20,301 nucleotides of DNA from NCBI GenBank assembly GCA_964345765.1, contig CAYFSJ010000024.1:1-20301 (forward strand), read 5' to 3'. Every line of letters starts with the position of its first letter. Position 1 is the stretch's first letter. The notes under the pieces are model-generated. The model worked only from the letters and a program-made list of their open reading frames with translations, did no database searches and had not been told where the DNA came from. The DNA is from DUUI01 sp964345765. GTDB lineage: Bacteria > Bacillota_I > Bacilli_A > Erysipelotrichales > Erysipelotrichaceae. Shown here in pieces: positions 7,689 through 14,319 of the stretch. The position numbers were made by a program, and so were the translations under genes.

Positions 7689-7700
7689 TTAAAATGAAGG

Positions 7701-7727
7701 CCAACCAGTGAAAACTGGTTGGTTTTT
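7701..7727 (+). terminator. Rho-independent terminator after ATPase gene
   Basis: A perfect 8-bp stem pairs CCAACCAG (7701-7708) with CTGGTTGG (7715-7722), with a TGAAAA loop followed by TTTTT. It begins 12 bases past the ATPase stop. Confidence 0.88.
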
Positions 7728-7803
7728 GATAAATAATAAAATAGTGAGTGACTAGTCATTGCATCGATTTTATGTTAAAGTATCCCCAAAGAAAGGAGGA
7801 TCC

Positions 7804-8535
7804 ATGAAAAAAACACACTTATTAGTGCTTATATTAATGTTAATTGTATTAAGTTCATGTCGTAGTGTGGTGGCTCCTGAATTCAATTTAGACCCAGTTG
7901 TTAAAAAAGTAAAAAGTAACGAATTAAATTTTAAAGAATTATTAGATAAAAGTGACTTAGTCGTATCAGTGAAGGTGAAGGACAAATTAGACTTGGCCAA
8001 TTCAACGGTTATTAATGATACGAACTTCTTTGCGCTTAGAGATATTGAAGTATTGGAAGTTTTTGAGAACAAAAACAAACTCGATATCCAAGCACAAGAC
8101 CATCTACTAGTTCGTGAAGCTGCCGCGATTGATATTGACAATGTTTATTACACTTCTAACCATATGCCTCTGTCTGAAAAAACCAAATATGTCTTATTCT
8201 TAAATGAGAACACAGATGGTGAGTTTAAGATTGTTGATGGCGATAATGGTGTTGTCAATATTGATAGTATTATTTCTAACCAAAACATTGAAACGACTGT
8301 TAATAGCTTGTTTAAATATTTTGGTGGGACAATTAATGATAAGCCAATTGAATATGTTGAGTTGACCTTAGTAGATCAACCAAAGAATGTGAAGTTTGAA
8401 CGCTACACAGTTGAGATGGAAGATTTTGAAATTTCGGTCCGTTTAGGTAAGGATGTTTCGACCGATAAAGAATACCTTGTTCTTGGTACCTTTAGCTTTG
8501 AACTTTCAAATCCAATTATTGATTCAATCAAATAG
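7804..8535 (+). CDS. Lipoprotein of unknown function
   Basis: This 243-residue predicted lipoprotein has a hydrophobic signal segment ending in lipobox L16-S17-S18-C19. The start at 7804 is chosen over an in-frame ATG at 7759 because AAAGGAGGA at 7792-7800 directly precedes it and the signal peptide then begins MKKTHLL. The mature part contains DLVVSVKVKD (near residue 57) and a later KYVLFLNENTDGEFKIVDGD block, a pattern seen in secreted Bacillota proteins of unknown function; no named domain is claimed. A weak promoter may be GTGACT (7748-7753) with a 17-bp spacer and TATGTT (7771-7776). The gene is monocistronic, ends at a terminator and is convergent with another lipoprotein gene. Confidence 0.8.
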   Translation: MKKTHLLVLILMLIVLSSCRSVVAPEFNLDPVVKKVKSNELNFKELLDKSDLVVSVKVKDKLDLANSTVINDTNFFALRDIEVLEVFENKNKLDIQAQDHLLVREAAAIDIDNVYYTSNHMPLSEKTKYVLFLNENTDGEFKIVDGDNGVVNIDSIISNQNIETTVNSLFKYFGGTINDKPIEYVELTLVDQPKNVKFERYTVEMEDFEISVRLGKDVSTDKEYLVLGTFSFELSNPIIDSIK

Positions 8536-8560
8536 AACCTGAAATCCAGGTTCTTTTTTT
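8534..8560 (+). terminator. Rho-independent terminator between convergent lipoprotein genes
   Basis: An 8-bp stem pairs AGAACCTG (8534-8541) with CAGGTTCT (8547-8554), followed by TTTTTT. It overlaps the last bases of the upstream gene and the stop codon of the minus-strand gene. On the minus strand the hairpin has only a weak T tract, so it mainly serves the plus-strand gene. Confidence 0.8.
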
Positions 8561-9119
8561 ATTCTTCGATCTCTGGTTCTAAGACGTTCACGAAGACTTC
8601 TTTTCGTGTTTCATTATAATTCTTGTCTGTCGCAATGAGTGTAATTCGTTGTCTTAGTAGACGATTAGAATCAAAGTTTTTAGTATCGACAACAATTTCG
8701 AGTTCACCATCAATAGGGTCAATGGCCTTAAATTGAGAGATGTCAAAGCCTTGTCCTTGGGTGATGTCGATCATGTTGATGTTATCAACAAAGATAGGAT
8801 ATTGTGTGTCAACAACTTGAATCTTGAGGAGTTCTTCGATATCCATCTTATGTCCTTTGAGTCGATAGATAATATGTTGTGTGCCAACAATGGAGGTGTC
8901 TAGAGTTGGATATTCGATTTCTAGGAAATGACCTGAGATGACCCACTTTGAAGTGTCGACGTTCTTAGTGCCATATTCAACAAAGATGGGTTGTTGGCTA
9001 AAAGTAATTGAGGGTATATCTCTTGGGTCGCTCTCAATTGTTTCAGTGACTTCAATGGGTGCCTCTTGTGGTTGACAACTACTTAATAGGATTAATAAAA
9101 ATAATAAGATTGTTTTCAT
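8559..9119 (-). CDS. Lipoprotein with DUF5011-like Ig-fold domain
   Basis: This 186-residue minus-strand lipoprotein has a short signal peptide (MKTILLFLLILL) and lipobox L12-S13-S14-C15. Residues from about 105 to 182 resemble the bacterial Ig-like DUF5011/HYR type: a D-x-x-x-P-I-F start, a D-x-x-DGEL turn (IDPIDGELEIVV) and an A-TD-x-x-x-N (ATDKNYNE) block before the final strand. Such domains are extracellular adhesion or spacer modules. A preceding segment (about 40-100) is probably a second beta-sandwich. No Shine-Dalgarno sequence precedes the start; instead TGATAAGAT, a possible extended -10, ends nine bases before ATG on the coding strand, so the message may be nearly leaderless. Function is unknown. 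Confidence 0.75.
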   Translation of the reverse strand: MKTILLFLLILLSSCQPQEAPIEVTETIESDPRDIPSITFSQQPIFVEYGTKNVDTSKWVISGHFLEIEYPTLDTSIVGTQHIIYRLKGHKMDIEELLKIQVVDTQYPIFVDNINMIDITQGQGFDISQFKAIDPIDGELEIVVDTKNFDSNRLLRQRITLIATDKNYNETRKEVFVNVLEPEIEE

Positions 9120-9192
9120 GACAAGTACATCTTATCACAAAAAAAGACTTCTCTTTTATTTCGAGAAATCTTTCTTTTGGCCCCCACCGACT
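9120..9192. other. Divergent intergenic region with imperfect hairpin
   Basis: The stretch between the minus-strand lipoprotein and the LytTR gene contains an 11-bp imperfect inverted repeat (9143-9153 with 9163-9173, one mismatch). It is flanked by A7 on the left and TTTT on the right, so it could act as a weak terminator in either direction. It is followed by a GC-rich GGCCCCCACC at 9179-9188. No gene is seen here. Confidence 0.5.
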
Positions 9193-9250
9193 ATATTGTA
9201 ATATATTGTTGTTAATTATTTCAATATTGTGTAAAATATGTCGTTATAAT
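9193..9250 (+). promoter_or_regulatory. Candidate LytTR binding repeats and promoter upstream of the LytTR gene
   Basis: ATATTGT occurs three times in direct orientation, at 9193-9199, 9203-9209 and 9224-9230, with start-to-start offsets of 10 and 21 bp. A TATAAT lies at 9245-9250, so the last repeat ends where a -35 element would be. LytTR proteins are known to bind two 9-bp direct repeats about 12 bp apart (21 bp start to start), which the second and third copies satisfy. Autoregulation is inferred. High AT content raises the chance of coincidence. Confidence 0.45.
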
Positions 9251-9274
9251 GGAGTATTTGGTAAAAAAAGTTAT

Positions 9275-10006
9275 ATGTTGAGTGTTGGAATACTGTTATC
9301 GAGTGAAAAACTGAGGAAAACATGTAAAACTCAGTTGGTAAAGTTTTTGTTTGGAGTGGAGTTTGATTATGAAATTCATGTCTATCAGAGTCGAAGAGAA
9401 TGTCTTGATAGGAATGAATATCATCAGTTGATGATTCTCTCTGATGTGTATCAGAACTATCATGGGGATTGTTTATGTCGAGTGTTGTTAGAACGTTATC
9501 CTACGATGAATATCTTGTTTATTACCAGTGAACTCAAGTGTATGAGTGAAGCCTTTGGGGTGAATGTGGTTGGTTGTATCTTAAAGGATGAAGTGGAACA
9601 TAAACTAGAGCGGGTGATTAACAATTGGTTTTATAGTCATTATCTATCGAAGTATCATCGTTTGGTGATTAGGACTAAAGAGTCTGTCTTTAGTATGAGT
9701 TATGATGAGGTTTTGATGGTGACCCTTCAACAACGTAGAGTGTATGTGGTGACTCTCGATGGAGAGTTGATTCAGACGAGTTATCGTATTTTGAATAATT
9801 TTGTGAGGGAGCATCGACATCCATATTTTAGAAAAGCGAATTGTTATTCATATGTGAATTTAAATGAGATAAAGAAGATAGAAAAAAATCAGATTCACTT
9901 TCATGAGTCTGATTTAGTGATTCCTGTCTCTCGTAATGAAAGCAAGGGATTTAAGGACTATTTCTTTAATCTTCTAAATCGTAATTTCGATCAACTTGAA
10001 TTCTGA
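9275..10006 (+). CDS. Orphan LytTR-family response regulator-like transcription factor
   Basis: This 243-residue DNA-binding regulator has a LytTR domain at about 128-232: a FSMSYDEVLMVTL strand, the YVVTLDGEL and TSYRIL segments, the FRKANCYSYVNLNEIKKIE block and the final VSRN. The N-terminal half resembles a receiver fold: D57 in LSDVY, a switch-like TS in LFITS (81-85) and K104 in CILKD. The acidic pair expected after the first strand is replaced by LLSSE, so normal phosphorylation is doubtful. The start at ATG 9275 is preferred because it lines up the receiver fold; the frame is open to a TTG at 9206. The ribosome site is poor (GGAG at 9251 is too far away). No sensor kinase is adjacent. 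Its last 33 bases overlap the end of the minus-strand GH13 gene. Confidence 0.8.
   Translation: MLSVGILLSSEKLRKTCKTQLVKFLFGVEFDYEIHVYQSRRECLDRNEYHQLMILSDVYQNYHGDCLCRVLLERYPTMNILFITSELKCMSEAFGVNVVGCILKDEVEHKLERVINNWFYSHYLSKYHRLVIRTKESVFSMSYDEVLMVTLQQRRVYVVTLDGELIQTSYRILNNFVREHRHPYFRKANCYSYVNLNEIKKIEKNQIHFHESDLVIPVSRNESKGFKDYFFNLLNRNFDQLEF
9882..9913 (-). terminator. Intrinsic terminator of the GH13 gene inside the LytTR coding sequence
   Basis: Read on the minus strand, ATCAGACTCA (9913-9904), a six-base loop and TGAATCTGAT (9897-9888) form a 10-bp stem with one C-A mismatch, followed by T through 9882 (seven T in all). It lies about 60 to 90 bases past the minus-strand GH13 stop. No other minus-strand terminator is visible between it and that stop. 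Confidence 0.6.
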
Positions 10007-12061
10007 TGCTTTCATAAAGATTGGTGTTTGCTGATATTGATTGAGATAATAATGAGCATGTTCATGCATATCAGTAGAGTACACCTCTTTTATTTGGGCG
10101 GTATCTGTTTTAAAGCGCTCTGGAATATTGTAAAGATGTAGGTTAATCCAATCATCGTGATAGAAATTGGTATGGGCTAAAACGATTAAGAATGAATGTT
10201 CGTTTTCGATTCCAATTGAGACGGCTCTTATTTGCGGGTTATCAAAATTTAGTTCCATTGATTTTGATAAGTCTAATAAGGAGTCTTTGTATTTATCGCG
10301 GATTGGTAAGATATTACGGACATCATTTCTTAGGATGAAACGATCTGGTTCCGTCATATGGAAACCGACATAATCAAAGAGGGCGAGTTTTCCATAATAT
10401 GGGTCTGATGGATCTAGTAAATACTGTTCATTTTCTCTGGCGCCTATCCCTAAATTCATTGGTTGAATTTCGAAGTATTCTTGACCAGAATTAATGAATG
10501 GAATGGTATTTGGGATGAAGTAACTTAATAGGGTTAACATGCGTGCGGATGATTTCCCGCCATCCCTTGCCGCTAAGCGTGGTGTGTCGTGTGTTTCACC
10601 ACAGGCGAAGATTTTACTCGGGTTTTTTCGTGATTCATAAACAAACTTATTCAGATAATATTCGTCTAAGAATGGAATGTTCATAAAGCCGTCACCTATA
10701 ATCATGTTATAGCCTTTGTCTAGTGAGACTTGGGCATTTTCGATGTCTAATTCTTCAGCGATAAAACAGAAGTTAGGGTCGATGTCCTTAGCTTTTGAGA
10801 TGATCATTTGAATCAGCTCTAGTGGGAGGGCATGGCCCATATCGATGCGTGCTCCATCAATTCCGTACTTTTCTTGATAGGTTGGGATGATATCACTGAG
10901 TAGTTCCCATAATTCCATATTTGGGACTGATCCTGGGTTTAAAGATGCTTTAGCGACATCAAAAAGTAGATAAGGATGCGGAGTAAAATCAAGTTTCTCT
11001 AAATATTCTTTTGAGTTTTCTGGATGATCTAAATAGAGTCTGAAATAAGTGACATCGGACCAGGCTGGTTGAGGGTCGTTGATATGATCTGAGAAGGCGT
11101 AGGCGACGCTTAAGCCAAAGAATTGTTCAATGAGGTCGAGTGGTTCAACATCTGGATGTTCTAGATGGAAGGCCATCATTTGTTTCCAGGTTTGAGGGTC
11201 TTTATCTCGTGGGTTTTCTTTGAATAGTTTGAGATGATTGATGACATCCTGAGATTCAAATAATTGTTGAAAGTATTCTTTCTTAGGGGTGGTCGTTGCT
11301 TTGAGACCTTCTACGACTGGTGGATGATAATGTTCTAAATCACGTTTATCGACCCAATAGAACCAGTCAGGATGTTCTAAGATTAAGTCTGAGTTGACTG
11401 AGTTGGTTCTTGGGATGATGTCGATAACCACTTTTATATCGAGCATATGGCAGGCTTCGACTAAAGCTTGAAACTCTAGTTCGACGTCTGATTCTTCTCC
11501 ACTGAGTGGATCTTTTAAGTTAGGGTCTAGTTCAAAGAAGTTTGCGACACCATAAGGTGAGCCGGCTTCCCCTTTTTTATCTTTGAGTGAATATTTTGAA
11601 ATAGGTAAAAGATAGAGTGTATCGACTCCGAATTCTTTTAACCATGGTAAGATCCAGATTGTTTTTAAGAATGTCCCAGTATCTTTGAGTTTGTAGAGAT
11701 TTTCTAAGTCGAGTTTAAAGTTTCGATCATGATCATAAGAACTGGAGGTTCTTATCATCATGGAGTAGACGATGGATTTAAAGATCCAGTCTCCGTTTTC
11801 ATAGCCTTCATCCACTTTATGGTTGGTGTAATAAGGCATAAGGTAGTCCATGTGTTTAGCTTTGGATTTGTCCATGATGGCATCGATGGTGTTGATGAGG
11901 TGCTCATATGGATTGACGAGAATATTTCCATCTCTTAGGACATTGTCTGACTTGGCTAAATTAAAAGCGTCCCAACTATCTGGGATGACATAATTAAAGC
12001 GGTCTTGGTTGAGCTGTTGCTCATTAAAAAGGTGGGTTCTTACCTGGTTTAGTGCGTTCAT
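9974..12061 (-). CDS. Large cytoplasmic GH13 enzyme, GlgE-like layout, specificity unknown
   Basis: This 695-residue alpha-amylase-superfamily protein has no signal peptide. The catalytic core is recognisable: a SPYGVANFFELDPNL barrel segment at 168-182, the nucleophile D407 in GARIDMGH, the acid/base E436 in FIAEELD and the third acid D492 in GETHDTPR. Region I reads D214-IIPRTNS, lacking the usual N-H pair. The following EHPDWFYW and a P-KK-EYF block recall maltosyltransferase GlgE, which also lacks N-H. It may therefore transfer or remodel glucan rather than hydrolyse it; this is inference, and a debranching or amylase role is possible. About 120 N-terminal residues precede the barrel. AAAGGAG (12068-12074, complement) precedes ATG. 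The gene faces the LytTR gene and overlaps it tail to tail. Confidence 0.75.
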   Translation of the reverse strand: MNALNQVRTHLFNEQQLNQDRFNYVIPDSWDAFNLAKSDNVLRDGNILVNPYEHLINTIDAIMDKSKAKHMDYLMPYYTNHKVDEGYENGDWIFKSIVYSMMIRTSSSYDHDRNFKLDLENLYKLKDTGTFLKTIWILPWLKEFGVDTLYLLPISKYSLKDKKGEAGSPYGVANFFELDPNLKDPLSGEESDVELEFQALVEACHMLDIKVVIDIIPRTNSVNSDLILEHPDWFYWVDKRDLEHYHPPVVEGLKATTTPKKEYFQQLFESQDVINHLKLFKENPRDKDPQTWKQMMAFHLEHPDVEPLDLIEQFFGLSVAYAFSDHINDPQPAWSDVTYFRLYLDHPENSKEYLEKLDFTPHPYLLFDVAKASLNPGSVPNMELWELLSDIIPTYQEKYGIDGARIDMGHALPLELIQMIISKAKDIDPNFCFIAEELDIENAQVSLDKGYNMIIGDGFMNIPFLDEYYLNKFVYESRKNPSKIFACGETHDTPRLAARDGGKSSARMLTLLSYFIPNTIPFINSGQEYFEIQPMNLGIGARENEQYLLDPSDPYYGKLALFDYVGFHMTEPDRFILRNDVRNILPIRDKYKDSLLDLSKSMELNFDNPQIRAVSIGIENEHSFLIVLAHTNFYHDDWINLHLYNIPERFKTDTAQIKEVYSTDMHEHAHYYLNQYQQTPIFMKASEFKLIEITI

Positions 12062-12239
12062 TTGTAACTCCTTTATATTGCCTATAGTTTACCATAAGCA
12101 CACCTGATTGTGCATATTGATAATAAACTTAGATTAAACAAATTGAAAGATCAGTAATGAACAAAACAATATAAAATAAGTTAGGATTGTAACTTTTAGT
12201 GGATAATATATTATAATCTCGTTACACAGGAGACTGGAT
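12062..12239. other. Divergent intergenic region between GH13 gene and ATPase pseudogene
   Basis: This 178-bp AT-rich spacer holds the start regions of both flanking genes. For the plus strand, TATAAT at 12212-12217 with a weak TTGTAA 19 bp upstream and AGGAG at 12228-12232 is plausible. For the minus strand, only an inverted GCACA-N6-TGTGC (12099-12114) stands out near the expected promoter. No gene is seen. Confidence 0.5.
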
Positions 12240-13572
12240 ATGGGAGCTAGAATAACTAATTTAAAGATTTCAGGGATTAACTCAATCGAGAGAGAAATTG
12301 AATTGTCCTTTAATGATAATAATATTAAAGATAGTCTTTTAACTGAACGATCAAATGTTAAAGGTTTTATTTTGAGAATGGGACGGGTAAATCAGCGATT
12401 GTTCATGCGCTTGATATTCTTTAAAGTTTCTCTTTGACTGATAATTATCTTCAAGAGCCTCACAATATCTATGAGTTGAATGAGTTAATTAATAAGAAAA
12501 CTAAAAGTTTTAATATCATGATTGAAGGTTTTTTATATACTTGTGAAGATCTCAATATTTTTCATATTCTATTTCTCTGGTTAATAAAATAGAGTTCCAA
12601 TCTCAGGAGTTAATTGTCTATAAACGTTTGAAAAGCTCTTCTAAAAGTAAGGTTAAAGTTTTTGAGTTTAAGAGTGTTGGAAACAAAATCTCAATAGAAA
12701 GATCTACTAGATTAAAAAACATAACCATAAATTAGACGAAGAATAAATCGATAATTATGTTATTGATGGATCTGGTTGAGGCTTATGATGATGAGACTAA
12801 CAAGGCGCAGATTGAATATATAAGCAATGAATTTGAAGTTCTTTCTTTGATGGTGAACTATTTTAACAAGATGCATATAACTAAAGACCATGAAGATGAA
12901 TTACCACAAAGATTATCTTTTAAAGACAATGATAATAACACTATTGAAGATATAAAGGATAACCTTGAGGAACAATTATGCATTAAGAAATTGATTGAAA
13001 CAGATTACGGTTTCTTCACCTTGATTAAGAATAATGAATATGATAAGTTTGAAAACTATTTAAAGAAAAGAGAGTCGTTTATTAAACTCTTTAAACCTAA
13101 TTTAATTAATATTGAACCAAACTATCAGAAGATTGATGATAAATATTCAGTAGCTTCCATTCTTTTAGTATATAAGGATTATGAGATTTTATTTGATTTA
13201 GAAAGTGCTGGTACCAAGAAGCTGTTTCATTTAGTCTCTAGCCTTTTACAGCTTGATGCTGGTGATATTGTGGTTATTGACGAGCTTGATACGAGTATTC
13301 ACGATTTAATCTTAGAGAAATTAATAGATTATGTCTCTTACTTTTCTTATGGCCAACTAATTTTCACTTCTCACAACTTAAGTTCTATGCCGGTTCTTGA
13401 AACGGCGAAACATTCTATAGACTTTATTACTAGAGAGAATAAAATTGTTAAATGGGTAAAGGGTGGTAATAGAAAAGCGAAAACATTCTATCAGTTGGGT
13501 AATATTCCTGGTATTCCGTTTAACTTTTCTATGACGGATATTCTTCATTGTTTAATGAATGGGAAAGATTAA
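12240..13572 (+). pseudogene. Decayed AAA15/OLD-like ATPase gene (probable defence ATPase)
   Basis: An ATPase gene is spread over three frames. Frame one (from ATG 12240, AGGAG at 12228-12232) encodes ITNLKISGINSIEREIELSF, the usual N-terminus of AAA15/SMC-like ATPases. Near the T-runs at 12365-12373 the frame shifts by one base, and the new frame encodes the Walker A segment FENGTGKSAIVHALDIL, followed by an in-frame TAA at 12422-12424. A second one-base shift lies near 12557-12562, and that frame has a TAG at 12733-12735 before an open run of 271 codons from 12757. The end contains ESAGTKKLFHLV (signature-like), Walker B GDIVVIDELD (13261-13290) and QLIFTSHNLSS, as in OLD/AAA15 proteins. 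Two shifts plus two stops indicate a true pseudogene. The region looks richer in A than its neighbours, suggesting foreign origin. Confidence 0.8.
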
Positions 13573-13681
13573 AAGGAGAGAACAAGTCTATAAGAAAAGT
13601 GGTATAAACATAAAACTTTTTAATAGGAATTATATTCTTAGATTGTTTAAAAAACGCTGTAATGTTAAACTTGTGATATGA
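13559..13681 (+). CDS. Short ORF overlapping ATPase end, possible stump of its partner gene
   Basis: ATG at 13559 lies within the last codons of the ATPase remnant and opens a 40-codon frame beginning MGKIKRREQVYKKSG, ending in TGA 13679-13681. AAA15-type ATPases are often followed by a short-overlap partner whose N-terminus is basic (RloB-like proteins); this ORF would be a truncated version, but similarity beyond the basic start cannot be shown. Its stop forms an ATGA overlap with the ung start, and ung has no visible ribosome site, so translation of this stump could couple to ung. Confidence 0.35.
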   Translation: MGKIKRREQVYKKSGINIKLFNRNYILRLFKKRCNVKLVI

Positions 13682-14319
13682 CATTTGAAGAGTTTCTATC
13701 CTTACAACAGAAGAAGGATTATTATATAAAACTTCAACAATTCATAGAGACAGATTCCTTAGAGTTTGATATCTACCCACCACCTGAGGAACGTTTTCGT
13801 GCGTTTGAATTAACGCCTTTAGAAAAGACGCGAGTGGTGATTATTGGTCAAGATCCTTACCACCAAAAAGGACAGGCACATGGTTTGGCGTTTTCGGTTA
13901 ATTCTGGGGTTAAACTCCCGCCGAGTTTGAGGAATATCTTTAAGGAATTGTTAGATGATGTGGGGATAAAGAATCAATCAGGGTCATTAATCAATTGGGC
14001 TAAACAAGGTGTGTTATTAGTTAATACGACCTTGAGTGTGAGGGATTCGATGCCGATGTCTCATGCTAATAAAGGTTGGGAGATTTTCTTTAAGAATTAT
14101 CTTGTTGAGCTTAATAAAGTTGATCGATCATTGATCTTTGTTTTGTGGGGCAGACATGCTGGTCAGTTTGAGACGTTGATTGATTTGAAGAAGCATAAAA
14201 TATTTAAGAGTGCGCACCCCTCCCCTTTGAGTGCGAGTAGAGGATTCTTTGGCTCTAGAGTTTTCTCTAAAATAAATAAAGAGCTGGGCGAGTGTCCGAT
14301 AGACTGGAGAACGTTTTAA
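13678..14319 (+). CDS. ung: Uracil-DNA glycosylase (family 1)
   Basis: This 213-residue base-excision repair enzyme removes uracil from DNA. Diagnostic motifs are complete: the water-activating loop GQDPYH (57-62, catalytic D59), AHGLAFSV (67-74), LLVNTTLSVRDSMPMSH (113-129), VLWGRHA (155-161) and the DNA-intercalation loop HPSPLS (180-185, catalytic H180) followed by SRGFFGS. The length is normal for the family. The ATG at 13678 fits the family N-terminus, but no Shine-Dalgarno sequence precedes it; GTGAT directly abuts it, and it overlaps the stop of the preceding short ORF. A TTGTTT (13643-13648), 16-bp spacer, TTAAAC (13665-13670) arrangement would give a near-leaderless message. It overlaps folC by one base (TAATG), indicating co-transcription. 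Confidence 0.97.
   Translation: MTFEEFLSLQQKKDYYIKLQQFIETDSLEFDIYPPPEERFRAFELTPLEKTRVVIIGQDPYHQKGQAHGLAFSVNSGVKLPPSLRNIFKELLDDVGIKNQSGSLINWAKQGVLLVNTTLSVRDSMPMSHANKGWEIFFKNYLVELNKVDRSLIFVLWGRHAGQFETLIDLKKHKIFKSAHPSPLSASRGFFGSRVFSKINKELGECPIDWRTF

Noticed and set aside
7739..7758. AAATAGTGAGT shared with the 1711 hairpin and a TGACTAGTCA palindrome
   Set aside because: The 11-base match is not followed by the second stem arm, and the palindrome is short and only loosely placed over a weak -35.
7770..8141. 123-codon minus-strand open frame opposite the lipoprotein gene
   Set aside because: Low-complexity Ser/Leu-rich translation, no ribosome site, and fully antisense to a gene with a strong start and signal peptide.
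9143..9178. Hairpin as the terminator of the minus-strand GH13 transcript
   Set aside because: A better minus-strand terminator with T7 lies much closer at 9882-9913.
12099..12114. GCACA-N6-TGTGC inverted repeat upstream of the GH13 gene as a second copy of the ATPase dyad
   Set aside because: Arm order and spacing differ from the 6524-6542 palindrome; only short GTGCA/TGCAC words are shared.
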